DNA of 64,000 nucleotides, taken from positions 5,056,578 to 5,120,577 of the forward strand of contig OZ038470.1 in the NCBI GenBank assembly GCA_964036295.1. The letters are read 5' to 3'. This stretch comes from Plumapathes pennacea. Taxonomy: Eukaryota; Cnidaria; Anthozoa; Antipatharia; Myriopathidae. The notes beneath the pieces are model-generated. The model was not told the origin of the DNA, made no database searches, and was given only the letters and a program-made list of their open reading frames with translations. The position numbers and the translations under genes were made by a program. Position 1 is the first letter of the stretch; each line of letters opens with the position of its first letter. Positions 50,214 to 60,535 of this stretch are shown here, one piece after another.

Positions 50214-52059
50214 TATCTCTCAGGTTTATTCAGTTTGCTTCTCCAAGAACTCCAAGGTACCGTTCATTACAATCATTTTATTTATGTGATGTTACGGATT
50301 GAACCCTTCCACTCCTATGTGTCTAAATTAATCTTACAGATGCTCAATACCTTTACCTTTACATTTAGGTGTCCCGCATTCGCGCCTCGTCTCCTGCAAA
50401 GTCATATCAATCTTTCGTGATTCGCGCCTCTTCTCCGCAAACTCACATCAAACTTCTGCATTCGCGCCTCGTCTCCCGCAAACTCACATCAATTTCCCGC
50501 GTCCGCGCTCCATCTACCGCGAACTCACATCAATCTGTCGTGATTCGCGCCTCTTCTTTCGCAAACTTACCTCAGTCTCCCGCATTCGTGCCGAGCCTCC
50601 CGCACACTCATGTCAGTCTCCCGCCTCCACGCTTTTCCTCCCACACACTCACATCAGCCTCGCATCCGCGCTCCGCCTTGTCTCCCGAAAACCTCGCTCA
50701 TTTAAAGAGCTACATGAACAGATAACTTTCTTTTTTAGATAATAATTGATTGTGATATAAAAGCGACGCGGAAAAGTTCTGATTTTCTTGACAGCGGCGC
50801 GCAGCTCTAAATTGCACACTTAACAATTTTAGACGTTTACCTGTCTTTATCTGAATATTAGTAGAAATCATCTGCGTATGTGGTGCGTTTACTGATAGTT
50901 GGTTCTCCTGTTTTTTGTTTTGTTTTTGTTTTTGTTTTTTCAGTATTTGATCTCAAGTGGAAATGATTCCTTGGTGTTCTTATGGGAGTTGTCCACAGGT
51001 GATTGTCTTTCTTTTGAATTGTTTTCACATTTGCAGGAGTTCCGCACAATATGATTTTCTTGTTTTTCCTTTCTATTCTTCTTCTACTTTCCTTTCTTCT
51101 TGTCCTTTTCTCTTTTAACTTGTTTTCCTGTCTTCTCTTGCTTTCCTGTTTTTATAGCTTTTCCCTCCTTTACTTTTCTTGGTTCGTCACTTCCCATTTT
51201 CTTCTCCCATCTCTTTCTTTTTTCTTTTCTTTTCTCTTGCTTTCTTGACGTTTGTCTTGACTTTTTTTGACTTTTGTTTGGACTGTACAGGCCGAGCTTT
51301 GAACATGTACACGGGATCAACTATGGCCAACTACCGTACTCAAGGGGTCTTTAATCACACAGAAGACTACAGTAAGTTACCCGAGAGCCATCTACATCCT
51401 TCTGTTGCTAAATTGTCGGTCATGACAATTATGAGGCTGTTAGAAACACTTTTGGGCAATCAGAAACTAAAAAGTAATTTGCGTTTAGATTTACTTTGAA
51501 CAAGAAGAAACCAATTCACACTAGTTTTGTTTCAAACTGTTGCGAGAACTTACGTCTCTAATCTGACTGATTTCCCCCGACAGTTCTGGTGGCTGACGAA
51601 AAAAACAACAGCATATCATGCTGGGACACTCGGACCACGGAAAAGCAAAAACTTCTTCTATCAGGTACAGAAAGCTTAAGTAAAAGTCCGACAAAGCTGA
51701 CTAGGTCATGCTTATAGACAACCTGCATAGCTCCTTTGAAGTCCCCTTACTACAGGTTTCGATTAACGACTTGTGCATTTTTGATACAATTTTCAAACAT
51801 CACTCGTGGTGCAAATCATTTAAATTGCACTCGCACTTATGATTACCTATAAATAATATAAGTAATAAACACATAATAAGCACAACAAAACAACACAAGT
51901 TGTTTATTACGGAAAAAGCTTGATAGCTAACGATGATTGTTTTACCTTTCAGGTCATAACAATCACATCAGAGCCCTTACCCACTCCCCCACAGGAGCTG
52001 CCTTCGTTTCTTGTAGCGATGACTTCAGAGCCCGATTTTGGTGCTGCCAAGGGATATAG
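40347..52059 (+). CDS. CSTF1: CSTF1, cleavage stimulation factor 50-kDa subunit
   Basis: Sixteen exons join in frame to 425 residues (human ~431): 40347-40396, 40695-40825, 41650-41736, 47090-47182, 47290-47330, 47632-47748, 48294-48416, 49098-49173, 49501-49580, 49906-49965, 50054-50116, 50224-50256, 50944-50998, 51291-51371, 51584-51664, 51953-52059. Residues 1-~60 ([19 protein letters not shown]) are the N-terminal homodimerisation domain. From ~95 on there are WD40 repeats: [100 protein letters not shown]. In the nucleus CSTF1 is part of the CstF complex with CSTF2/CSTF3, which binds the GU-rich element in pre-mRNA 3'-end processing. Intron 3 (41737-47089) contains a complete CUT homeobox gene on the same strand. 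Many introns are filled with microsatellites and MITEs. Confidence 0.95.
41331..41568. mobile_element. MITE with TTCGATTGGGT ends
   Basis: GGGTGCATTCGATTGGGTGT...ATTCTGGATAGGAATAG at the left and CTATTCCAGAATAGACCCAA...TCGAACGCGCACC at the right are inverted repeats of ~40 bp. In CSTF1 intron 2. Confidence 0.75.
42015..42195. mobile_element. Partial MITE family T
   Basis: AAATTACACGGTGTCTTGAAGATAT and CAAAAATAGAATCG...GCTGCCGTGTAATATCCTC are the inner hairpin arms of the elements at 29467-29990 and 45315-45668. In CSTF1 intron 3. Confidence 0.5.
42535..42720. mobile_element. MITE family P, copy 8, heavily diverged
   Basis: CTGGGAGTGATCTACTTCAA, TTTCTCACCAGAGATG and TTGAATGGTTGGAAGAATTC are the family's internal landmarks in order; the TTAA ends are lost. 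It lies ~300 bp before the CUT exon. Confidence 0.5.
43035..44731 (+). CDS. CUT-domain homeobox transcription factor nested in CSTF1 intron 3
   Basis: Two exons, 43035-43546 and 43994-44731 (TAA), join in phase 0. The first has an acceptor (TCTCTGTGTAG) and starts in phase 1. The first in-frame ATG inside it is at 43073, giving 403 residues. The CUT domain (about 66-148: [49 protein letters not shown]) has an extra ~8-residue loop and a C-terminal end most like SATB CUT repeats. The homeodomain (about 168-223) is divergent: recognition helix [13 protein letters not shown] has Tyr where Trp48 is usual and Lys at position 53, while Phe49 and Asn51 are kept. A Lys/Arg-rich stretch between the domains may be a nuclear signal. 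The C-terminal ~180 residues are Ser/Thr-rich. Family choice (SATB, Onecut or another CUT branch) is unresolved. No separate upstream coding exon was found in 41737-43034. Confidence 0.88.
44780..45015. mobile_element. MITE family C, copy 2
   Basis: Starts near ACTGTCGAAAACTAAAACC and ends with GGCTTTTGATAGTCATC; the interior has CAAACGCAAAATCAAATCAATCACAC, shared with the copy at 48490-48790. In CSTF1 intron 3, 3' of the CUT gene stop. Confidence 0.55.
45315..45668. mobile_element. MITE family T, second full copy
   Basis: ATATAGAGGATATTACACGG to AACACTCGTGTCTATATAAT matches 29494-29840 closely over the whole length, including the inner hairpin and CTCACTAGTGAGGATAT palindrome. From here to 47089 no other gene is seen in CSTF1 intron 3. 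Confidence 0.7.
47765..48290. repeat. (GATGAT/GGTGAT)n microsatellite in CSTF1 intron 6
   Basis: About 500 bp of GAT-rich repeats in several blocks, interrupted by a larger repeated phrase (GTGTTGGCGATGGGTGATGG near 48079 and 48169). It runs to within a few bases of the exon 7 acceptor at 48294. Confidence 0.85.
48490..48790. mobile_element. MITE family C, copy 3, with inner insertion
   Basis: CGACTGTCGAACAACAACCA at the left, GCGTAGCAAACGCAAAATC and TTTTACTGTCGCCC at the right. It is longer than copy 2 by a CGCTATCGCCGCTTGCTTGC-type stretch. CSTF1 intron 7. Confidence 0.5.
49625..49870. repeat. (TGATG)n / (ACGAT)n variable microsatellite
   Basis: Pentanucleotide-like repeats (GATGTGATGCGATGTCATG) fill most of CSTF1 intron 9 up to the next acceptor. 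Confidence 0.85.
50365..50700. repeat. Minisatellite with ~30-60-bp units in CSTF1 intron 12
   Basis: The phrase (C/T)GCGCCTC(G/T)TCT(C/T)CCGC followed by AAACTCACATCAA recurs about eight times with drift. It yields a long open frame that is not a gene. Confidence 0.75.
51050..51285. repeat. Pyrimidine-rich intron tract
   Basis: CSTF1 intron 13 is almost entirely T/C on the transcribed strand (runs such as TTTCTTTTCTTTTCTCTTGC) up to the exon 14 acceptor at 51290. Confidence 0.8.
51410..51545. mobile_element. MITE family C, copy 4, truncated
   Basis: GAGGCTGTTAGAAACACTTTTGGGCAATCAGAA matches copy 2 (GAGGCTGTAAGAAACAC...CAATCAGAAGCC) but the right end is missing. CSTF1 intron 14. Confidence 0.5.
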
Positions 52060-52114
52060 ACGGATCACCCGAAACATTGTTTGACAGAACTCAATCTACC
52101 GAAACTTTTGCTTA

Positions 52115-52120
52115 AATAAA
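52115..52120 (+). terminator. Candidate polyadenylation signal of CSTF1
   Basis: AATAAA within CTTAAATAAATAAG, 56 bp after the stop codon. From here to ~53500 nothing recognisable is seen. Confidence 0.5.
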
Positions 52121-53501
52121 TAAGTTTAAAAAACGCTGAGCAAAGAAAAAATTGTGCAAAACCGTTCACCGCTCTCCCCCCTATAAAAGAACTATAAAAG
52201 AGCCTGGGCACAAGGACGAGAAGTGTGCCGTGAATTGTCACAAAATGCCACACCTTTTCCCGAATTTCTTAATTTCTTCTGTTTGGTGCGGCGCTTGATT
52301 TAGATTTTTTAGGAGACTTTACCAGCCTTAAAAGGCACACTGGCCCCAGGAAATAGCCTATGGTCGTTCAATAGAGGCCGTTTGGAAATGTTTACAAAAA
52401 CATCTTAATCAGTGCGCGCACCTTAGCGCTTGACCCAGAAATCTTTAGGAAACTTTGCCGAATAAGGCACAACATGAAAGAATCGTCGTTGAAAGTAGTC
52501 GTATTTCAACAAAAGCTGTAATAAGCACAATATAGTACACAACATGATGTACCAATTTTAAAAATCCGCTGACATTCTTGAGCCCGTTGACTGTGTAAAC
52601 ATGCACTCGCCAACTTTCAGCTGGAAACTACCGAGCATCAGTTCAGACGCACTTACAAGCGAGTCAGGATAACAGGTACGACCCTATTGTATAATCATTT
52701 ATGTAATTTCTTAAATACGAGATTGTAAACGATGTAAATTAACAAACTACTAGCGAATCGCCGATCGATACGTCAAAATCTCGCCGTTTTTCGAACATTC
52801 GGCAGCACTAGCCCGACGTTCAGTTGCCTGACAGCTCATGTTCTCTTTCTAAACTCATTTCTGATATACAAAAAAACTGTGGTCGGCATACGTGATACGA
52901 AACCAATTCTTTCAGCGAATTCCCTCCCGCAGTCTGATTTTTTTATGTCAGCGGTCGCCCCTAATAATAACTGACGGAAGTGCAGTGGTAAATAAGCGTC
53001 ACATCGGAGTGAATAGCATGTGAGGCAGTATCGTTTTCAAACATTTTTTAAGTCTGTACAAGGGGATCGATTTCGTCTTTTTGGTCTGATTGTTTATTTT
53101 GGTATGATTGATTGTCTTGTCTCATTCTTTCCCTTCTTTCTGAAGTGCTTCATCAGCAAGTCGCTTCTGTTGCTAATATACACTAAGAAAGACTTAGCGT
53201 TTGAAACGGTCAAATTCGACCAAGATATGGAAAAAATTGGAACCCGGTGGGTTCATGTGTCTACTGCTGTCTGTTGGTACATTTAAGTTTCATGTTTTAA
53301 GATGATTGATCACAACACGAAATTCGAACTTCTAAATTTTCTATATTTTGATTGGTTCCGACTTATCCATTGTTAACTTACATTATTTCGTTTACATCGT
53401 TTGCTATAACGAAACCCCGCACAGTAAGGAGAATCTGCATTTTGCGATATTCGAACCGAACCGAACCTGCCCTCAGCTATGGCGTGCAATGAGTTGATGA
53501 A

Positions 53502-53985
53502 TAAATAATTAGGCTGGTCGATTTGACTGAATGCCGAGTCATTATGGGAGGTACGTTAGACTCTCACATTCTTGGTTGCTGCCAAGATTGGCCCAATTTA
53601 TAGGGGACGAATTTAAGGGACTAATTAGCCGTCTGAAACGGTTAATTCGTCTTAGACAGATTATCCGTCTAAATGTAACTTTGACTTTTGGACGATTCTT
53701 GGCCCATAATCCGTCCGTGCTTGATTCATCCTGTAGCACGTTTTGAAGACGTGTTACCAGACGGATGATTCGTCAAAGATAGATAATCCGTTGGGTTATT
53801 CATCAAAATTTATCTCCTGATATATATCAGGATGTGTTATTCGTGTGACGAATAACTCGTCTAGATGGATAATTTGTCTCTAATATAAATTGGGCCAATC
53901 TTGGCAATAACCAAGAATGTGAGAGTCTAACGTACTTCCCACAATGACTCAGAATTCAGTCAGATCGACTAGCCTAATTATTTAT
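53502..53985. mobile_element. Terminal-inverted-repeat DNA element
   Basis: About 100 bp from TAAATAATTAGGCTGGTCG through CCAAGATTGGCCCAATTTAT reappear reverse-complemented at 53883-53985 (ATAAATTGGGCCAATCTTGG ... CTAGCCTAATTATTTA). The ~280-bp inside has shorter inverted motifs (GACGAATTA, TCGTCTAGA) and no coding sequence. The right repeat runs straight into the satellite array. Confidence 0.8.
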
Positions 53986-54928
53986 GCGTACAATGTCAAT
54001 GTTTAAAAGCTATACGCCGTAAAAGAATTTGAAGTTACTAAAGTACTTCCCATAATGATTCGGAATTCAGTCAAATCGACTAGCCTAATTATTTATGCGT
54101 ACAATGTCAATGTTTAAAAGCTATACGCCGTAAAAGAATTTGAAGTTACTAAAGTACTTCCCATAATGATTCGGAATTCAGTCAAATCGACTAGCCTAAT
54201 TAATTATGCGTACAATGTCGATGTTTAAAAGCTATACGCCGTAAAAGAATTTGAAGTTACTCAGTACTTCCCATAATGATTCGGAATTCAGTCAAATCGA
54301 CTAGCCTAATTAATTATGCGTACAATGTCGATGTTTGAAAGCTATACGCCGTAAAAGAAATTGAAGTTACTAAAGTACTTCCCATAATGATTCGGAATTC
54401 AGTCAAATCGACTAGCCTAATTAATTATGCGTACAATGTCGATGTTTAAAAGCTATACGCCGTAAAAGAAATTGAAGTAACTAAAGTCCTTCCCATAATG
54501 ATTCGGAATTCAGTCAAATCGACTAGCCTAATTAATTATGCGTACAATGTCGATGTTTAAAAGCTATACGCCGTAAAAGAAATTGAAGTTACTAAAGTAC
54601 TTCCCATAATGATTCGGAATTCAGTCAAATCGACTAGCCTAATTAATTATGCGTACAATGTCGATGTTTGAAAGCTATACGCCGTAAAAGAAATTGAAGT
54701 TACTAAAGTACTTCCCATAATGATTCGGAATTCAGTCAAATCGACTAGCCTAATTAATTATGCGTACAATGTCGATGTTTAAAAGCTATACGCCGTATAA
54801 GAATTTGAAGTAACTAAAGTCCTTCCCATAATGATTCGGAATTCAGTCAAATCGACTAGCCTAATTAATTATGCGTACAATGTCGATGTTTAAAAGTTAT
54901 ACGCCGTAAAAGAATTTGAAGTAACTAA
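53930..54928. repeat. 111-bp satellite array, about nine units
   Basis: AAGTACTTCCCATAATG recurs at 54041, 54152, ~54262, 54373, 54484, 54595, 54706 and 54817, a period of 110-111 bp. Units differ by only a few bases. The unit's first ~55 bp are the right inverted repeat of the element at 53502-53985 plus a further ~55 bp (GTACAATGTCGATGTTTAAAAG). Confidence 0.92.
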
Positions 54929-55368
54929 GGCCCCGTCCACACGTATCCGGATATTTTTGAATCCGCAACTTTTTTGTTGCGGATTGGCCTCCCGTCCACA
55001 CGTATCCAGTGAATACGGTTGATGAATTCGCAACTTTTTGAAAACGCTTCCCAGAGTGGATTTTTTTAAATACGCTGTGAATACGGCGTCGTGTGGACGG
55101 TCGAATCCGTATCTTTTTTAATACGCTGATCAAAAAGTTGCAGATTCGTCAACCATATTCACCGGATACGTGTGGACGGGAGGCCAATCCGTAACGAAAA
55201 AAGTTGCGGATTCAAAAAGTATCCGGATACGTGTATACGTGTATACGTGTATAATATCCGGACAGGCTAAAACGATTCGAGCACGCTACGTGTGGACGCG
55301 AATTTGTTTTAAATCCGCAGTGAGAAAGTTGCGGATTTAAAAATATCCGGATACGTGTGGACGGGGCC
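54929..55368. mobile_element. Harbinger-like MITE inserted in the satellite
   Basis: The ends are inverted repeats: GGCCCCGTCCACACGTATCC at the left, GGATACGTGTGGACGGGGCC at the right, with further inner inverted copies. It is flanked by TAA on both sides (54926-54928 and 55369-55371). Removing it and one TAA restores an ordinary satellite unit. A 3-bp TAA target duplication is typical of PIF/Harbinger elements. 440 bp, noncoding. Confidence 0.88.
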
Positions 55369-55370
55369 TA

Positions 55371-55480
55371 AAGTACTTCCCATAATGACTCGAAATTAAG
55401 TCAAATCGACTAGCCTAATTAATTATGCGTATATTGTAGATGTTTGAAAGCTAGACGCCGTAAAAGAATTTGAAGCTGTC
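55371..55480. repeat. Last, diverged satellite unit
   Basis: AAGTACTTCCCATAATGACTCG through GACGCCGTAAAAGAATTTG continues the 111-bp unit after the MITE, with more changes than the other units. Confidence 0.75.
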
Positions 55481-55810
55481 GTTTCGAGCACCAGCCCTTC
55501 ATCGGAGCAAGTAATTAATTATGCGTGGACCCGGACCCGCGCCAACAGCTGAGGGCAGAAGGTGCCCGGTTCAATTTTGCTCCGACTTTTTTCCTAATTT
55601 AAATAGTATAATTGCAAGATGTTAGCTCTAAGAGCACAAAATGTGCTCATCTAGAGAGCTTACACCATCTAACATTGCAAGCTAACAGTGATAAAATAGA
55701 AATAAATATATGAGTATAGTTTACAATATATTACAAATAAGGTATACAAAATTAAATTGGTGTGCATATAGAATTATAGACACAAAATCAAAGATAATTG
55801 AATGACTTTT

Positions 55811-56990
55811 TTAATAGAAGTTGAAACGGCCAGAAACTAATATAAATGTTTGAACTGAAGCAAAAAGGTTCACATTTTGGTCGTAACTCGGGTTCTTTGA
55901 GCCATATAAGAAGTGATGAGTCATCGACGTATCGTTACAATCATTTGTGATCATTCTTAAGATTGGGCTAACTGAGGTAAAAAGAATGTTTCGTTGAGCG
56001 GCACAACGCGAGCAGTGAAGAAAATAATGCTTAACGGATTCTATATAATCACCACATCTACAACGAGGAGAAGGTATGCAGTTTATACGGAAGAAGTGCT
56101 TATTTAAAGCGCAACATTCGAACCTTAAGCGTGTATGTAAAACAGATGCACACCCATTAATACCGAAGTTAAATAACTTATTGTACTTTGGTATATGGAA
56201 AATATTTTTAACCCTTTCACTCCCAAGAGTTACCAACTTCAATTTTCTCCTTCAGTTTCTCACCAGATGATGTATTCATATACAGAAAGGGGAGCTTGTC
56301 TTTTGATAACTTGCTCCAAATAAACCTGATTGAAATATCAACTCTCGCTACATCACTCATACAGTTTCTTCTTAAGAGATTGGGAGAATCTGCATTTTGA
56401 GTTTGGAAGTGAAAGGGTTAAGACGCCTTAATATCTTTATAATGTTGTACTTCGCGTACGTTTGCACCCAAATCGTTCCACAGTCTGATAGTCGAAGGAA
56501 AAAAGGAGTTATAAAATCGGTCCGTACGGGGTGACATAAGGCTAAGTTTGTTGTTAGACTCGCAAAATTCTTCCTGTTCGTTCTCCAACAGTCAGAAGAA
56601 GTAAAACCGTTAAATAAGGAGGAGCAAGTCCAATTACAATTTTTCAAAGAAAGCTAATTTATGCATTTGTCTTCTGGATTTTAAACCTTCTTATCCAAGC
56701 TCACTTAAAACTTTTATACAGCTTGTTCCTTTCATGGCACCTGTGACAACCCGTGCAGATTCATACTGAATATTGTTGAGGATAGTGCTTTCGTTTTCAT
56801 AGCAATTATCCCAAATAATATCACAGTATTCCATTACAGGCCTTATCAAACTTTTATAAAGAAACACAAGGGTTTGTCTTTCCACTTTAAATTTGATAGC
56901 CTTTAGCATATTTATTCGCTTTGCAGCTTTTTGGTGCATCTCTGTGATTTGGTTTTTCCAATAGAGTCTGCTGGTCAGTATTGATCCCCG
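55811..56990 (-). pseudogene. Non-LTR retrotransposon (CR1-like) reverse transcriptase 3' remnant, split by a MITE
   Basis: On -, 56990-56691 encodes the thumb side of a reverse transcriptase (AAKRINMLKAIKFKVERQTL, YKSLIRPVMEYCDIIWDNC, IQYESARVVTGAMKG). Then 56640-56430 matches the following segment in a shifted frame (LWNDLGANVREVQHYKDIK), and 56207-55811 carries the C-terminal Cys/His knuckle region (LHTRLRFECCALNKHFFRI, CRCGDYIESVKHYFLHC). Frameshifts and the MITE at 56218-56421 make it inactive. The 5' two thirds of the element are absent. Confidence 0.75.
56218..56421. mobile_element. TTAA-flanked MITE (family P), copy 9, inside the LINE remnant
   Basis: TTAACCCTTTCACTCCCAAG to GGAAGTGAAAGGGTTAA, 204 bp. 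LINE-derived coding sequence lies on both sides, so it inserted after the LINE. Confidence 0.78.
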
Positions 56991-57700
56991 GGGTGTGTAT
57001 GATGGTCAACCTCCTCTATTTCAGAATTATTTAGAAATAAAAGCGGATGCAAAGGTGCCTCACGCTTAACTGAAAAAGTAGACTCTTTGTCTTAGAAGCT
57101 TTCATATCGTACCATGTCTTAGAATGCTGCTTTCGAGGGACAGATTACTGTTGGCGTTAATATTTTTGTTCGAATTCGGCCATTGTCTTTTTTATCATTG
57201 CAGGGAAGAATTTTCCGTAATGAGAAATAATATTCGTAAATAATTTAAACTGTTGTCCTAAAGGCTACTTATATACAAGATGCAGCAGAAAGTCTTTGCT
57301 CTTCGTTCTTGGCAGGGGCAGAATGTTGGGGTGGGAGACAATAAACCGGCGGAGGGGGTGGGGGACCTTGTCCCCCTCTCCCTCCCCCTCCGCTGCTTTT
57401 TGTCTCCCGCCTCACGATCGGTTCTTGAAGTCAGACTTGAGTTTGCTCGCCGGGCCCAACTTCTGTCAGTTTTAGGACTGGCCCCGTGTTTTCGTGACGG
57501 CCCAAAACCCAATCCGGTGTAGTGTAAAGACGCACAAATATATCCTCATTATTTATACTGGATCAAAGAAAGGTTAATGTGGAATTTCTGATTAAGTTTA
57601 AAGCGTATCTTCGCACAACTTTCTAGTTATTTATTGAAAGGCGAAACCCACCGTTTCTTCCTGCGCTTTTTTGAACGAGAAGTTTATTCGCGCTTAGAAT

Positions 57701-58800
57701 GACTGAGAGTTGAGAGCTGTATTCCTCCTTGTTTGGGCGTCTGAGAGCGATTGCTATCGTTCTGTACTTCTCTAAACTGGTGTCTCATGCCATACGAATC
57801 TCTGGCTTGGATGAGTGAGCGGGACATTTACGCAAAACCTCGTTTTACGCAAGAAATGTATCGTTCTCCAACAGAAGGCTCAGCACAAGACGAGTCGCTT
57901 GTGAAGCGCTTGACTGAGAGTTGGGAGCTGTATTCCCTTTGTTTGGGCGTCTGAGAGCGATTGCTATCGTTCTGTACTTCTCTAAACTAACAGTAGAGTC
58001 AAGTTGTCAGTTGAACGCGACGTTTCGCGCTTAAAGTGAACTGATGAGTCACTCTGGTGGCGCTTTGAACATTTAGACGTCCGCCAACGTTCTTTTGTCT
58101 CGTACGGTTTGGTATTTTGTTGTAGAAGAAAACTTCTTTTGTTTTAGAAGTAAAAATCTTTTGTTGTTTAAGAAAACTTCTTTTGTTTTAGAAGTAAAAA
58201 TCTTTTGTTGTTTAAGAAAACTTCTTTTGTTTTAGAAGTAAAAATCTTTTGTTGTTTAAGAAAACTTCTTTTGTTTTAGAAGGAAAAATCTTTTGTTTGG
58301 CACAAACTCACTCGCATGCATACCACGTTTTTACTTTGAACATTTGGACGTCGCCGCCAACGTTCTTTTGTCTCGCACGGTTTAGTTGTTTTGTACTTGG
58401 CATAGACTTCTTTTGTTTTGGAAGAAAACCTCTTTTGTTGTAGAAAAAAACTTCTTTTGTTTTAGAAGGAAAAATCCTTTGTTTGGAACAAAAAGATATA
58501 CCAAGACTCGCACGCATTCCATGTTTTTACTAATGTCACCCCATTGTCTTCTCAGGCTACTCGTGCATTTGCATACGATATTGGCCCAGCAGATGGCGTT
58601 TGACTGAGAGTTGAGAGCTGTATTCCTTCTTGTTTGGGCGTCTGAGAGCGATTGCTATCGTTCTATACTTGTCTAAACTGGTGTCTCATGCCGTACGAAT
58701 CTCTGGCTTGGATGAGTGAGCAAGACATTTACGCAAAACCTCATTCTACGCAAGAAACGTATCTCGTTTTCCAACGGAAAGTTCAGCACAAGACAAGACC
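57701..58800 (+). repeat. Dispersed direct duplication of a GACTGAGAGTTGAGAGCTG unit
   Basis: The phrase GACTGAGAGTTGAGAGCTGT...TTTGGGCGTCTGAGAGCGAT starts copies at 57701, 57912 (short) and 58602. The longer copies continue into LMPYESLAWMSExDIYAKP on +. Copy 1 ends near 57910 in a frame that differs from copy 3. Confidence 0.65.
58120..58490 (+). repeat. ~44-bp minisatellite
   Basis: CTTCTTTTGTTTTAGAAG followed by TAAAAATCTTTTGTTG repeats about four times in 58128-58290, then less regularly to 58490. It separates duplicated units of the gene-like stretch. Confidence 0.75.
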
Positions 58801-59366
58801 GCTTGCGAAGGAATCATTCTCTCCGCTACTTGCACTAGAGCGCCCTCCTGATAATCAAGTTGTACAGCTCATTGAAACCCTGAGGCAATTTGGTGTTGAC
58901 ATATTGAACCTGCTCGGACAACATGCCGTCGAACAGCAGCGAATTGTTCAAGGCAACAATAACAAACTGGGATTTGATTGAAGTGTATAGGACAGCACTG
59001 TGAAGTTATGAGAACTGACGGGCATGTTGTATGGTGTTCATCACGAAAGGACAACCGGGGAAACCTTTAATGCTTGTTCGGAGAGACAATTTTACTTTGC
59101 TGTTGACATATTGAACCTGCTCGGACAACATGCCGTCCAACAGCAGCGAATGTTCAAGGCAACACCAACAGACTGGGATTTGATTGAAGTGTATAGGACA
59201 GCACTGCGAAGTTATGAGAACTGACGGGATGTTGTATGGGAAACCTTTAATGCTCGTTCGGAGAGACATTCACTTGCCAGCGAACGCTCTTGACACTTTG
59301 ATACATTTGTTCTGAAGGCGAACGACCCTGTTGTGAAGGATATTCCGCTTTTGAAGATTATAGAAG
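58652..59366 (+). pseudogene. Decayed, internally duplicated gene-like stretch, family unknown
   Basis: An open frame at 58652-58981 encodes LMPYESLAWMSEQDIYAKP and then ERPPDNQVVQLIETLRQFG and VDILNLLGQHAVEQQR. The second block recurs at ~59101-59160 (VDILNLLGQHAVQQQR), followed by DWDLIEVYRTALRSYEN, a stop (TGA), VVWETFNARSERHSLASERS, a second stop, and NDPVVKDIPLLKIIE up to a possible donor at 59367. The composition is protein-like, but stops and duplication show decay. I do not recognise the family; it may be a host gene or a transposon gene. Confidence 0.45.
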
Positions 59367-59929
59367 GTTCGTAAACCCGTTCCGATTGTTGTATAAGTCA
59401 TGTATAGCACTTAAAACTGTTAATACGTGATTTGAAGAGATAAGTTGTAAGACTTGTACTTGAGATTTTTCAGTTATTGGCTCTGTTATTGTTGCTGTAA
59501 CTGCGCTGTAGCGAATAAATGATGTTCCTTTATACGTGCGTTCACTTGTTGAGTTGAGTTTTGACGTATTGAGCTGAGAAATACTATGGAAGTACGTGTA
59601 TTTTGCGAGACTTGTAATATAATTTTGGGAGACATTTTCTTTGGTAAACAATAAGTTGTCTATGCTAATTTTATTCCAAAATATTTATGAGGCTCTCAGC
59701 CAATCAGAAGGCCGGAAATTAATTGGTTGCCATGGCAACGGGCTATTTTAGCTCAAAACGGGCCAAAATTCGTTAATGAGATGCTAATGAGCTAGTTGGC
59801 ACTAGTGCGCATGCGCGGTGTATATAATGCGCATGCGCAGTGTATATATTATTTTGATTTTTAATTTATTCATCTTTTGATTAATATTCATTTTGATTTA
59901 ATAGTTCCTTTTGTTCCAGCTTTCCATGC

Positions 59930-60165
59930 TGTCCAGGTTCCAGTGATTACTGGTACCCTTCCCTCTCGGGGGCCTCTTTGCCAGGAATCCTGACCAGTAC
60001 TCTCTTACAGAGCTCTGACAGGTTCTTTCAAGGGTCCCCCTTCCGCAAGTCCTGACCATTAACTCCTGCAGAGCAATGACAGGTCCCCCTTCCAAGGTCC
60101 CCTTCCAGAAGTCCTGACCAGTTACTCCCTTTGAGAGTTATGACAGGCCCCAGGTAAGGGTGTCC
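59930..60165. repeat. Irregular ~60-bp repeats with CCTGACCAGT...GACAGG
   Basis: Four imperfect units contain (G/T)CCTGACCA, ACTC and GAGC/TTATGACAGG with C-rich ends. No coding evidence. Confidence 0.5.
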
Positions 60166-60431
60166 CCCCTAGAGAACTTCGACAAGAGTCCCCCACAGTG
60201 GAGTTCTTCCTATCGAGATGTCCTCGAGAGGCAAACCCCGGCACTGCAGCATCAGGCTTTCAACATCGATCACTAAGCCTTCAGCGTAAGAAACCGGCGG
60301 TTTGAAAATTGGCGGAGAAGCGAACAAGTTCTGGCCTTATTGCTAGCGTTCCCCTTCCACATGTGGGACTATAGATGACGTCATAAGAAAGAGCACTGCG
60401 CATACGTATGAGTCGGCAAAAAAAGAAAAAG

Positions 60432-60505
60432 GAAGAGTTAGGATTCGAACCACGAACCTCTGCCTTAGTTGCTGGGCGTCCTGCCGACTGTGCTATTGCA
60501 CCACT
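60432..60505 (-). mobile_element. tRNA-derived SINE head, copy 1
   Basis: On -, TAGCACAGTCGG (+ 60484-60495) fits the RNA polymerase III A box and GGTTCGAATCC (+ 60441-60451) the B box, ~33 bp apart. The tRNA-like part is followed on - by CTTCCTTTTTCTTTTTT. A real tRNA is unlikely because no clean acceptor or anticodon stem can be built. Confidence 0.6.
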
Positions 60506-60535
60506 TGTGTTGTCTTGTATATTTTTAAAATTTGT

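Noticed and set aside
50369..50725. 118-codon open frame on +
   Set aside because: Covers the minisatellite in CSTF1 intron 12; repeated RASSP-like units with no start context or splice support.
53930..55480. Regular ~111-bp repeats considered as a CRISPR-like array
   Set aside because: The whole unit is conserved, with no unique spacers, and the genome is eukaryotic; it is a satellite.
55811..56242. Separate 143-codon gene on -
   Set aside because: Its Cys/His region and neighbours match the C-terminal part of a LINE reverse transcriptase, and its first codons come from the inserted MITE.
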